A stretch of 64,000 nt of DNA from NCBI GenBank assembly GCA_023014485.1, contig JAJOZX010007497.1, forward strand, positions 62,001 through 126,000. The letters run 5' to 3'. Every line of letters begins with the position of its first letter. The first letter of the stretch is position 1. This document shows positions 34,611 through 44,339 of the stretch, piece after piece. This stretch comes from Bathynomus jamesi (Eukaryota; Arthropoda; Malacostraca; Isopoda; Cirolanidae). The notes under the pieces are model-generated. The model made no database searches, had not been told where the DNA came from, and saw only the letters and a list, made by a program, of their open reading frames with translations. The translations under genes and the position numbers were made by a program.

Positions 34611-34787
34611 GCCGAAAATCACAACCATTTTGACCTAGGTTGTTGGGAAGCATTGCCGCATGGAGCTTTAAGTTTTCTGCCTTGAAATCGGCCAAAAGCA
34701 CCAGTTCCGGGGTCCCTTGAATCATGTTTTGCACTATAACTTTTTATCTAAACAAGATAGAGCAACAAAATAGGCACCAAATTAAAG
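34611..34787. repeat. Left inverted repeat of the family X transposon
   Basis: Starts GCCGAAAATCAC and includes GACCTAGG, TTGGGAAGCATTGCCGCATG and TCCGGGGTCCCTTGAA. Its complement is at 37,742-37,908 with about one difference per ten bases. Confidence 0.88.
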
Positions 34788-35020
34788 TGTTTTTAATCCT
34801 CTTTCTAACTTATACAATTATGATAGTCTTGGAACAAGAAATGGCACATTGGTACATACAAAGTTTTCAGAAATATCACAAAATTCGTTTTCTCACACTC
34901 AAGGCAGACAAGGCGCCTTATTCATGACACAAATTTGAGATTAACATTTTGTCACAAGTCTAATCGATCAAGAAGTGAAAGCATTACATGATGATTAATT
35001 TCATAATGACATTTACACAG

Positions 35021-37506
35021 TCAGTTGTTGAGAGTTTGTTTCTTGAAGCTGTCAAAGCGGCGTCTGTTGAACTCCACAGCTTGAAGGAGATAGTCCCTTT
35101 GCTTGGCATCTGTTGTTATGACATTTGCAAAGTCGCTCATCATCTTGACACCACGTTCAGCAATGTCATTCACCGCTTTCAGATTCTTAACATAGTCCAA
35201 CGCTTTTCTGTAGTCCTCGTTCTGCGGCCAAGACGTGACAGGTTCCAGAAGCCACTCGGATCCAATGTTCAGTGTGTCCAGCAGGAAATGTGATTCTGGG
35301 CCACTGAGATCAACCAAGGTGGTCTTAGCTGTGACTCTCTGGAATAGAGGCTTTCCTGTTCTGAAGCTGTCTGGCTTCTCAGTGGCATGTAACTGGGCAG
35401 CAATGTCGTGCTTCAATGTGTCACTCAATCTACTGCTGAACAGGGCAAATGGCACGACTTCCTGCGTCAGGTACCATTTGTGGTTTTCCATCTTATTAAG
35501 TACTGCATCAGCAAGCTCTGGGTCAGTTTTCTTGTACTTCAACATGTCCTGGATTAGACTTAGATCATTCACGGGAGCATCTGCAGCAGACATTGACATC
35601 ATCCATACAGGAGTGTAGAACAGCGCAAGGAAGGTGTTGAGTCTTTCCAGCTTTGATACAGTGTCTTCGTCGTACTCAAGTTGATCTGCAAACATCAGCA
35701 TTTTCATGGAGTACAGGTTTCTGGCCATCCATCTGGCCTGATGAATGGCGCCTGGTCGACTCCAGTGAATACCTCGAGGAGGCGTTCCTCCAAGAACAAT
35801 GACTGTCAGTTCAGCCATTTCCCTGTAGTCGGCTCTTGGAAACCTTTCTGCTGTTAGAATGTCTTGGAGTATTTCTTCACTGTTCTTCTTCTTTTCCTTC
35901 AGCCATTTGCTCTTGATAGCCAGCATCTTTGGGTTTTCCTTGGAGAAGTCCGTCCAAACATCCTTCAGATGCTCAAACCAGGGATTATCTGGCCCCTTCA
36001 CCTTCCCAAACAGCTTCTCCCAAACTGCTCCTACTAGGATTTCCAGGATGTGATGTCGACAGGCCAGATAAAACACCTTTTTGTTCAGCATTTTCTCTAG
36101 CAGTTTGGCAGCTCCTCTGTGAACTCCACTGTTACTGGATGTAGTGTCAAAAACAAGGGCAGTAACATTATCCGTAAGTTCCCATGTCTCCAGTAAATCC
36201 ATTGAAGCCTCAGCCTGAGCTGTGCCAGAAGAATTGTCGATGACAGGTACTCCCAATAACTTTCCTTCAGTGTATGAAGGTGGACCAGACACTAGCACAG
36301 CTAAAGTCTCTGAGGTACTTCCAGGTTCACTGCCCAAGACATCTTTGAGCAACTTTCCATCCCAGTGTAAGGCAGCGTACTGTGGGGTTTTTCACAAAAC
36401 TTGGACATGTGACTCTGGCTGATATTATACCTGGACAGCATTCTGTTGCGACGTGTTGTTGAGGTTGAGATGACGAAGTTATCCAGATCAGCCCCTCCAG
36501 CTTTCAAGGTGGCAGAAACCATGGCAGTAACTTGATTGTCTGATAAACCAAGACGATCAGCTGTATTGCAGATGACATCACATTCCATGACCTTCCTTGG
36601 AAACGTCAAAGTCACACTAGTCACAGTGTCTTGATGGTGAGAACATCCAGGACGAGGCTGATGGTAATCCATGTCCTCTGTGTTAGCGTCGTTGTCAGTT
36701 GAGTCACCCCAGCTAATGTCATCCACATGAACAACTGCCTCTTGTTCTGCTGCAGCTGTAAAATAGTACAACATGTTAAGACATTAATTGTTAAGTACAT
36801 GCTAAATATCGCAATGGAGTAAAACTTAAAACTTTTTGTAACGTTCAAAGTAATTAGTTTTACCTTGTTCTTGTCTATGCTGCAGTCTTTCATTCCTCGC
36901 TGCTTGCTGCAGGGATCTTGTCTCAAAAATCTTGTCATGACCAGACATATGACCTTTCCTCTCAGTCTTTTGGTCTTCGTAGAACCTGATATCCTCATCT
37001 TTCTTCTCTCTGGATAACAGTCTGTTGTTCTGTATTTCCTGGATTGCATCTGGAGCTCCTATATCGAACAGGCTGTCTAATTCCAGCACAAATGCTCCTC
37101 TTTTTCCTCCAGGGTTACTTGCTCTTCCTTTGCTTTTCACCAGAGCACGATGTTTCTCATGTAGTTTCATGAAGAGCTTCATTGCGTTGTACTTGGTCAT
37201 TGTCTTGATCCTAGCCATCTGCCAGAATGGGATGATAGATTCAACTGTTTCATATGCAAGGTCTTGAACCATGGGCCTCCCTGCATTTTCCGGTAAATTC
37301 TGAAGATTAAGGAAATACTGGAACGCCTGTCTGTTGGTGGGAAGCTGGGAACCACTGATAAAAGCTGAAGGGTATCCAACCAGGAAAGTTTCAGTGAGAG
37401 ATCTGGTAGATGGCCCAGTTGACACCTGCCTGTGGACAGTACGTGGAGGTTCTGAGATATCAACTGTGCGCCCACGGAGCTCCCTCAGCTCCTTGCTTAA
37501 TGCCAT
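35021..37506 (-). pseudogene. Family X transposase, one intron and one frameshift
   Basis: Exon A (37,506-36,864) encodes ETFLVGYPSAFI, an SLFDIGAPDAIQEI segment and a charged coil. A 108-bp intron (36,863-36,756) has GTAAAA and TTTTACAG borders and joins in phase. Exon B holds the core: YAALHWDGKLL (after a one-base slip near 36,385 in CCCC/AAAAA), ALVFDTTSSNSGVHRGAAKL, FYLACRHHILEILVGAVW, LGGTPPRGIHWSRPGAIH, QARWMARNLYSMK and AVNDIAERGVKMMSDF. About 790 residues. The Asp, His and Glu placement resembles RNase H-like transposases; the assignment of catalytic residues is inference. Copies of this family are familiar as uncharacterised proteins in invertebrate genomes. Confidence 0.78.
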
Positions 37507-37574
37507 TGTGAAGTTGTAACTTGTAGATGGTTTTCTAGATTCTGTTTGAGTTTCTGTTGTTTCCTGAAAAATGA

Positions 37575-37612
37575 TAGATAATTATTATTATTATTATATT
37601 ATTATTAATTAT

Positions 37613-37691
<79 letters not shown>

Positions 37692-37735
37692 ATTTATTAT
37701 TATTATTTTATTATTATTTATTAATTTTATGCTCT
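37575..37735. repeat. (TTA)n microsatellite inside the family X element
   Basis: Imperfect ATT repeats between the transposase start and the right inverted repeat. Confidence 0.93.
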
Positions 37736-37741
37736 TTCATT

Positions 37742-37908
37742 TGATACCTAATTTGTTGCTCTATCTGTTTAGATCAAAAGTTAAAGTGCAAAACATAATT
37801 CAAGGGACCCCGGAATTGGCGCTTTGGCCGATTTCAAGGCAGAAAATTTAAAGCTCCATGCGGCAATGCTTCCCAACATCCTAGGTCAAAATAGTCGTGA
37901 TTTTCGGC
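37742..37908. repeat. Right inverted repeat of the family X transposon
   Basis: Complement of 34,611-34,787; contains CAAGGGACCCCGGAATTGGC. Confidence 0.88.
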
Positions 37909-37952
37909 TTTTTCATGTCAAATAGCGCTGTACCAGTTAATTTTTGGCCCTC

Positions 37953-38610
37953 TTCACTCATTATTATGGGTTACAGATTTAAAATTAAAATACACTTTGG
38001 TAAAGTTTCATTAATCAGTAAGAAATGAGACCGTTTTTAAACGTGATTAACATTTTATTCTTTTTGCCTTTTCTTCGGAAATAGTTTTAATTTATTCTTT
38101 GCCCTCATTGATTGTTAATGGCTTTAAAATTTTCTTGAATTTCTTCTTCCATATTAATTTCTTCTTTTTTATATGAAGACGTTAATTAAAATTGAGCAGT
38201 ATTTCCAGTTTTGGTATGATCAGTGTTTTCTACAAGGAAATTATTGCAGTCTTGTCCTTTCTTTCAAAGGTTCTTGGTGTCTGTCTCGTTATCATTTTGA
38301 TCTGCTTATTGCTATCTCTTTTTGTGTGTCTCAAATTTCGCATCGTTAACCATTATAACTCGTAAATATTTTGTTTTATTTCCCTGAATTTCTCGTCCAT
38401 TTGTAGCATATTAGTCTATCTGTTTTAGTTACTAATTTTTTTCATATTTTAAGAGCTGAAAATTTTCACTACTAAGTTTCATATTATTGTGTTTTGACCA
38501 TCAGTATATTCTGTTTCTGTCCGTTTGTAAGTTCTTTACATCACCAGAGTTTCTTATTTTTTGACTAATTTTGGTATCACTGGCAAACGATGCTGGTTAC
38601 AACTGCTGGT
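37953..38610. other. AT-rich stretch, no gene seen
   Basis: No repeat or coding signature was recognised before the shared 0.77-kb block. Confidence 0.6.
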
Positions 38611-39390
38611 TATTTCGTTGTCTGTGTGTTACCACTGTTACAACCTGTTGTCGTTCTCTGAGGAAATTACTAATCCATTTTCTAATTTTTTCTCTTATCC
38701 TCATATGTTTCATTTTACTTGCTATCATACCATGATCACATTTGTGGAATGGTGTCTGTGTATATTACATCGTAATTTTCTTTCTTTCCAAGAGCATCAA
38801 AGATATTGTTATAAAGCTCCGTTAGCTGTAATGGGCCCGTTCTTCCTAGCCAGAAACCATACGATTTCTCATTGAATCTTTACTGCGTTCCAAAAACTCA
38901 AAACAGGTAAGATGAGATGTAAATGACAGTGGTAAGTTGTTCTTTGTTAGAGCTCTATATCATCCTTCATATACAAAGACAATTTTCGCTTTCTTCAAGA
39001 TGCCAGGAATTTCTCTTATATCCACCAAGCTTAGCGATATCCATTACACAGGCATAGTTAGGTCATTTTTGCAATTTTTAATCATTGAATAGTTCCATTT
39101 TTCCGTATTGTCCGGACATGCTGCTGAATGTGATTTCTATTGACCCCTCGATGGAAGCTTCCAAATTGATTTTATGACCAATATTTGGTTGTTAAAGTTA
39201 ATAGCATGAAGATTTTTATTAATATCCCTTTTAATTAACTCTAACTTTTAATTTCTGTTCACCCCTTGAATGATGAGGGAAAATTCTTTCGAAAACCTTC
39301 GTAGTTTTTAGAAATGTATTCTTTTAACTTTTCGAATTTTAATTGTTCTTTTTATTTTTTTACACGGATACTGTTTCTGAATATACGAAA
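38611..39390. repeat. Dispersed/duplicated ~0.77-kb repeat, copy B
   Basis: Direct copy of 1-785, with a 5' extension beginning near 38,611. It lies 4.4 kb after lectin exon 1, that is, in intron 1 of copy B. Confidence 0.6.
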
Positions 39391-39429
39391 GGCCTTGGAA
39401 TCATTTGTCTTTTTCCTTGTGGGTTTGCG

Positions 39430-39464
<35 letters not shown>
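39378..39464 (+). mobile_element. PLE 3'-end remnant and (TA)n
   Basis: CTGAATATACGAAAGGCCTT through TTTTTCCTTGTGGGTTTGCG is the terminal part of the PLE 3' UTR, holding only the second half of the hammerhead-like motif, and abuts (TA)n at 39,433. Copy A lacks this piece at the corresponding position (about 780), so it arrived after the duplication or was lost there. Confidence 0.65.
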
Positions 39465-39468
<4 letters not shown>

Positions 39469-40745
39469 CAGTGCGTTCGAAGAGTCTCTCCGCAGTCTAC
39501 GTGCTACAGCCAGTATATGCGCTAAGCCGGTTTAAACTCGATCGTGTCAATACTGTGACAGAGTTGGGATCGTGGCAATAGTGTGTGTCGATAGCTTGGT
39601 AAAAAAATGTGTGTGCATCCTTGTCTGTGAATATATTAACAACCTAGGAACGAATATTTTAGCTGAGTATGTTTCGAGCAGGCGATAAGTATACAGATGT
39701 TGTGAAACAAAAATTTCGTGAGAAGTTTCCGTATTCCGTTGTTCCACATCGTGATATTGTAAATTTAGGATAACCAGTTCGGTGGCAGATGCAGTTACAA
39801 GTGGTAGACCTACTGGTTTATCGGAGGACAAGCTTTTGGACATTTCTGATAAGATGTTTAAAAGCCCCTCTAAATCAATAAGAAAATTGGTTCAGGAGAC
39901 TAAAGTCGCTGTAGGTATTCGCACAAAGCTGTAAGACAAGAACTGAAATTAATTCCATACAAAATGTCGGCCGTGCAAGAGTTAAAAGCGACTGATCACA
40001 AGAAGAGAGTGTATTATTTTGAGTGGTTTCAAAATTTCATCAGAGATAAAGGAATCGATGTGCTAGATGAAACCTTTTACACAGACGAGGCGTGGTTCCA
40101 TCTCTCAGGCTACATAAACTCACAAAACAATCGTTTGTGGAATTCAGAAAATCCTCACGCTATTCATGAAACACCATTGCACGACCAGAAAATCGGCGTT
40201 TGGGTTGCAATATCAAGAAAGCGAATTGTCGGTCCCATTTTCTTTGAGAACACGATAAATGCTGAACGATACTGTTCAGAAATTCTGTATCCATTTATTG
40301 GACAGCTAAACGAAGTGGAAATACTGAATGCATACTTCCAGCAAGATGGTGCCACGGCACACATTGCTCACCTTTCCATGGAGCTACTGCATGATGTCTT
40401 TGGAGATCGCATAATTTCAAAGGGGCTTTGGCATCCACGATCCCCAGAACTTACGCTGCCAAATTTTTTCTTGTGGGGAGCAGCAAATGGTGTTGTTTAT
40501 AAAGACCGGCCGAAAACAATTCAGAACTTAAAAACCGCAATATCCACTTACATTGCTTCAATATCAACCAACACTTTAAAAAAAGTGTTTGACAATAAGT
40601 GTAGACGAGTTGCACTGTGCCTGCAAAAATGGTGAAAACGCTTTCAACACATGCTGTAAAATCAAAAGGTTATGTAATGAAATCACTAAATCATGGCTGA
40701 ATGAAAAAATTATAGTTTTTTAATTTCCTATGCGTTTAACATATG
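39465..40745 (+). mobile_element. Mariner-like element (long D-D spacing), one main ORF
   Basis: The transposase reads from an N-terminal helix-turn-helix (FREKFPYSVVPHRDIV, SGRPTGLSEDKLLDIS, 39,700-39,850) into the main frame. I could not match inverted ends: CAGACAGTGCGTTCGAAG on the left has no clear partner near 40,740, where the (TA)n begins. The right end may be truncated. Confidence 0.75.
39964..40635 (+). pseudogene. Mariner-like transposase, catalytic core open but third acidic residue changed
   Basis: 223 codons. First catalytic Asp in FYTDEAWFHLSGYINSQNN; GVWVAISRKRIVGPIFFENT; second Asp in YFQQDGATAHIAHLS; then LWHPRSPELTLPNFFLWGAA, where the expected third Asp of the PPDFF motif is Asn (LPNFF). 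The spacing between the second Asp and that position is 38 residues, pointing to a DD37-39 type group rather than classic DD34D. The N-terminal DNA-binding part lies upstream in other frames, so the gene is broken at its 5' half. Confidence 0.82.
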
Positions 40746-40747
40746 CG

Positions 40748-40799
<52 letters not shown>
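40748..40799. repeat. (TA)n microsatellite
   Basis: Pure TA dinucleotides. Confidence 0.95.
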
Positions 40800-40801
<2 letters not shown>

Positions 40802-41050
40802 CGCATAGGTTGTGCGAGCCTCTGCCCGCTTGCGACTTTTTAGGGTTAATGCACTTTGGACAATCCAACGAAGGTGGTCCTTGTTGGGTAAGTTCGGCCT
40901 TAGCCGAGAGCATCCGAGTACCAATGAACAGTTTCTCCCAGGTTTTTTTCCCGAAGGGGTGAATGGAAACACTTCACTTCAAAAATTGGAGTTTTAGTTC
41001 ACTCATAAATTTTTATTCACAAAGTATATACAGAACGAGGCACTGATAAC
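40800..41050. other. Unassigned sequence
   Basis: Moderately GC-rich (GCCTCTGCCCGCTTGCGAC, TTCGGCCTTAGCCGAGAG) and unlike its surroundings, but no gene, tRNA or known terminus was recognised. Confidence 0.5.
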
Positions 41051-41877
41051 ACTGCCCAACACCAATTTTGCTGATTTAATTCTAACATCTGTTTTTAGGT
41101 AACTTTGGTGTGCTGATTTCAAAAATCACCTTAGTTTTTGCCTATCACGTCAGGTTTTCGAGCAATCAAATACGGATATTTTGATGATATCGCATTTTGG
41201 CAGGGTTATGCCCAATTTTTTTCTTTTCAAAAAATAAGTTTTTACATACTCAGAATCAGCATGGAAAAGTAAACAATTGTGCAGGGAGTGAACTTTAATA
41301 TACAATGGTAATATTGAAACATAAAGTGATTAAAAGTGTTTAAATAAGCAAAAAATGAATCCATATTAAAGCAAGCACGGGACCAGTTTTCTTAACATTG
41401 TCTTTTCTTGTTTTCTTACTTTTCAGTGCTGATGAATTTTCTCCTATAGGACTTCCTAGAATGAGAGATGTCAAGACAATCTCTTTGCAGGCTCCAGCAG
41501 TAGTCAGCCATCATATGGGTATCCCATCTTCCTTGGTATCGTTCTTCCATCACTTTGATGTCTTGGTGGAACCTTTCACCTTGCTCTTCACTAACATCAC
41601 CAAGAATTTCTGGAAATTTATCCAGATGACTGTTGAGATAGTGAACTTTAATGCTCATGTTGCAACCCAACTGCTGAAAGTTTACAAGTAAATCCTTTAC
41701 AAGATCTTTATAATTTTCAAACTTTTTGTCACCCAAAATAGGCATATTGCATTGCACGAAAACCTGATGTGATGGACAAAAGCTAAGGTGATTTTTGAAA
41801 TCAGCACATCAATATTATCCAGAAACAGGTCTTAGATTTAAATTAGCAGCAAAAAAAATTTTTTTTGTTGGGCAGTG
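41051..41877 (-). mobile_element. Small CACTG-ended element of family Y, TAA-flanked
   Basis: Ends CACTGCCCAAC and GTTGGGCAGTG are perfect inverted repeats directly flanked by TAA on both sides, a probable 3-bp target duplication. Inverted similarity continues about 130 bp inward, including TGTGCTGATTTCAAAAATCA and TCAGGTTTTCG. About 830 bp long, internally deleted, with a piece of the family Y protein on the minus strand. Confidence 0.8.
41416..41757 (-). pseudogene. Family Y protein, C-terminal fragment
   Basis: 113 open codons: FQQLGCNMSIKVHYLNSHLD, KFPEILGDVSEEQGERFHQD, IKVMEERYQGRWDTHMMADY and CWSLQRDCLDISHSRKSYRR. This is the highly conserved C-terminal block of the family; the rest is deleted. 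The conserved Glu-Glu-Gln-Gly-Glu and His-Gln-Asp residues could contribute to an active site, but no function is established to my knowledge. Confidence 0.8.
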
Positions 41878-41927
41878 TAATCAGAAGTGTACAGGGGAAC
41901 AGGTTTTACCTCTTACAACAACAGCTC

Positions 41928-42180
41928 AAGCAGGAATTTACAGGGTAGAGGTTCGACCCCGTTTGACAATAGTTAAGGCAGGAATTGAAAGCGAGGAGGC
42001 TTGTCCTCCTCGAGTAAGAGTTAAGGCAGGAATTTAAAATGAGGAGGCTTGGCCTCCTTGGTCTAAGCCTCAGGCAGGAATTTAAAGTGAGGGAGGTGCA
42101 ACCTCTGGTAACAAGGGACCAGGCAGGAATTTAAGGCGAGGGTGGCTCGGCCTCCTCGGGTAAAGGCTCAGGCAGGAATG
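41928..42180. repeat. 48-bp minisatellite with palindromic core
   Basis: GGCAGGAATT recurs at about 41,929, 41,977, 42,025, 42,073, 42,122 and 42,171, a period of 48-49 bp. Most units contain a hairpin of the type GAGGAGGCTTGGCCTCCTC. A related single block is at 44,165-44,290. Confidence 0.85.
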
Positions 42181-43460
42181 AATTAATTTATAATACAAGA
42201 ACTAAATAAGCCTCAATTTTGGGGGAATGCAGTTGAAGGTTAAGCTCCCACTTTAGCTGGAGAGCTGAAGAATTCTGACGTCAAGCATAATTTAAGCATA
42301 CAACGAAATTTAGAAAGATAAAAAGATTAACAAAAAAATTACTAATTTTTGTAAGGTATACACTTTTGGGTGGCGACATAATGTCGGGGGACCGACATGT
42401 ACCGAGTACATTAAGTACATAAATTACATTATATTAAGTACATTAATTACCGTTAATTACAATTTTAGCAATTTGTTAATTGACATATCTAATACTAAAG
42501 TAATCTGAATAGGTAATACAATTTAAATAATGGAGAGTTCTCCGTTGTTCTATAATTTACAGGGGATTAACAACAATGTTATACTATATTTATAGTTAAC
42601 AATAATTACGCCAAATTATGTCTAATATTATGAGAGGAATGGTTGGTTATCATGATTTGAAAGCCTAAAAGCTAGCGATGATGAAAACGGAGAAAAATAC
42701 GGTGTATTTTTCATTTGGAAGTACACGGACATTAATGATAACATAATACAGACAATATGTATAATATAATAATATACATAACATCTTAATGTTATACATT
42801 TGTAGCAGAAGCAAGAGAGGAGATTTTCGAATTCAGATGCTTGGTTTTGGCGACGACATCGGAATTCGAACACTCGGTCAGCATTAACGAGTACCTTGCG
42901 AGAGGCGAAATAATTAAAAGAAAAAGTATAAAGAATACACGTGGACGTGTTTACATGTACGTAATCATGATCGTCAAGGGACATGTACGACTGCACAAAG
43001 TAGTGTACACAGTCATCACACAATAAGTTGTGTGCGTAATCTAGACACGAGCAAACAGACTGATAAGTTGATAGGGCATAAGTAGACAATAGGTAGATGA
43101 ATGAATAAGTAATAAAATTAATAAAGGATAGAGGTCAAGAAAGAACATGGATGTACGAATGAGTATGGTTGAATAATGAGTATAGTTGAATAATATTTAT
43201 ATTGCATAACACCAGACAGGACACAACATATAAATAATGACTTATAGAGAGTGAAGTTTTTATTATTATTAAAGAATTTACCATACATTGAATACAAAAG
43301 ATATCCACATACTAAACACGTGATTCAGTATTCAAGGTATGGAAGGAAATTAAGTTACTTTATGACGTCAGAGTGATTTACTCTGTACGTACAGTATAAG
43401 TCATTATTTGGGAGAAATCAAAGGAGACGAATTAGAGAGGCAGAGCTAAGGGAGGGACAT
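42181..43460. repeat. TGTCGG repeat family, copy 1 (LTR-like)
   Basis: Collinear with 44,340-45,350: ATTTTGGGGGA, GGCGACATAATGTCGG, GTACATTAAGTACAT, GCGAGAGGCGAAATAATTAAA and AATACACG blocks in order. The GGGTGGCGACATAATGTCGG junction could be a polypurine tract followed by an LTR beginning TGT. No gag or pol remains were found. Could be a solo LTR; classification is tentative. Confidence 0.55.
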
Positions 43461-43565
43461 TCGCTGTTTACAGCGAACTTCTAATGGCACAAACATGGAT
43501 ACTGTTCAACCATAGAAATGGTAAATCGCATGGTTGCGACATATATATATATACAACCTTTTTTT

Positions 43566-43570
<5 letters not shown>

Positions 43571-43630
<60 letters not shown>
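43571..43630. repeat. (TA)n microsatellite
   Basis: About 60 bp of TA, preceded by a short (AT)n at 43,540-43,553 and a T run. Confidence 0.95.
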
Positions 43631-43633
<3 letters not shown>

Positions 43634-43699
43634 TCAACTGCAAAGAACACGCAGTATAAATAACGTAAAGAACGACGCGTGTTCTTTGCAGTTGAATGT
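43630..43699. repeat. Perfect 22-bp inverted repeat (cruciform-prone)
   Basis: 43,630-43,651 (ACATTCAACTGCAAAGAACA plus CG) and 43,678-43,699 are exact complements, separated by 26 bp, with (TA)n immediately outside. Confidence 0.92.
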
Positions 43700-43931
43700 A
43701 TATAATGTTACGGCATGCGGGAGGTGCCCCCTTGGGGCATTGGTTTCTGCGAGTATGTAGAAGAATTACGGCATTTGGAATAGTGAGGTCCATGGTGTAA
43801 TGGTATCGCGTCTGACCGGCAATCGGAAGATCCCGGGTTCGATTCCCAGGTGGTTACCTCATTTTTTCATTTGTTTCGTTCTCTCTCTGTCGTCTTGCGC
43901 GGAATATCTCCTATACAAGCGTCGTTCTTTA

Positions 43932-43933
<2 letters not shown>
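43664..43933. other. 270-bp segment bounded by CGTAAAGAACGACG inverted repeats, holding a tRNA-like sequence
   Basis: CGTAAAGAACGACG at 43,664-43,677 is the exact complement of 43,920-43,933, and (TA)n starts at the outer right edge. It contains a tRNA-like block with Pol III box motifs. It could be a small SINE-derived mobile unit or foldback element. Confidence 0.5.
43785..43860 (+). tRNA. tRNA-like sequence, probably a pseudogene or SINE head
   Basis: TGGTGTAATGG matches box A and GGTTCGATTCC box B at tRNA spacing. The anticodon arm TCTGA/TCGGA pairs over five positions with loop CCGGCAA, putting GGC at the anticodon. The loop lacks the invariant T33, and the acceptor stem pairs only as GAGGT/ACCTC in a shifted register. 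The GCGTCTGAC...GAAGAT context resembles tRNA-Arg genes. I think it is a degenerate tRNA or tRNA-derived repeat rather than a working gene. Confidence 0.4.

Positions 43934-43975
<42 letters not shown>
43934..43975. repeat. (TA)n microsatellite
   Basis: Pure TA repeat beside the inverted-repeat-bounded segment. Confidence 0.95.
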
Positions 43976-43978
<3 letters not shown>

Positions 43979-44164
43979 AACCCCTCCGTCTATGGCCTTG
44001 GGTGGTTCGAAATCGACGGGGGTTCTGGTTGGGAGGCAGGAACGGATATTTCTCGCAATAGTTTTCTTCTATAATATTCTAATTTTTCTCTCATTTCTTT
44101 TTTTCTCTTTCTATAACACTGATACTTTCTCTCACTGTAATTTACTTCAAAATGTACAGGTAGT

Positions 44165-44290
44165 GCTCTGAATTTACAGGGGTAGAGGTTCGACCTCTTT
44201 CGACCATGGCTCAGGCCGGAATCTAAAAAATTAACGAGGCAAGGGGCCTCTGCCCCCTCCTCGCTGAGAGGCTGCTAACAAGGGAGTAAG
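44165..44290. repeat. Block related to the 48-bp minisatellite
   Basis: TACAGGGGTAGAGGTTCGAC matches 41,939-41,957, and CTCAGGCCGGAATC matches the GGCAGGAATT unit. It precedes TGTCGG repeat copy 2 just as the minisatellite precedes copy 1, so both belong to one larger repeat. Confidence 0.65.
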
Positions 44291-44339
44291 TGAAGTCAAG
44301 AAGAAAAAGAAGTAGCAGTTATTTTACAATTACATGCTT

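Larger units (their letters stand above)
34535..37952 (-). mobile_element. DNA transposon of family X with ~170-bp terminal inverted repeats
   Basis: A 3.4-kb unit bounded by long inverted repeats (arms about 34,541-34,787 and 37,742-37,946) and holding one intron-bearing transposase gene on the minus strand. The outermost bases diverge (GCCCTGTTCAAAAAT against GGGCCAAAAATT), so ends are approximate and I could not define a target duplication. It is the most complete DNA transposon here apart from the mariner at 51.5 kb. Confidence 0.78.

Noticed and set aside
35235..35618. Plus-strand 127-codon frame
   Set aside because: Antisense to the family X transposase.
41928..42180. CRISPR-like array
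   Set aside because: Direct repeats of 48 bp have no unique spacers and lie in a eukaryotic repeat; it is a minisatellite.
43785..43860. Functional tRNA-Ala(GGC) or tRNA-Arg gene
   Set aside because: The acceptor stem is in the wrong register, T33 is missing and GGC is an unusual eukaryotic Ala anticodon; treated as tRNA-like only.
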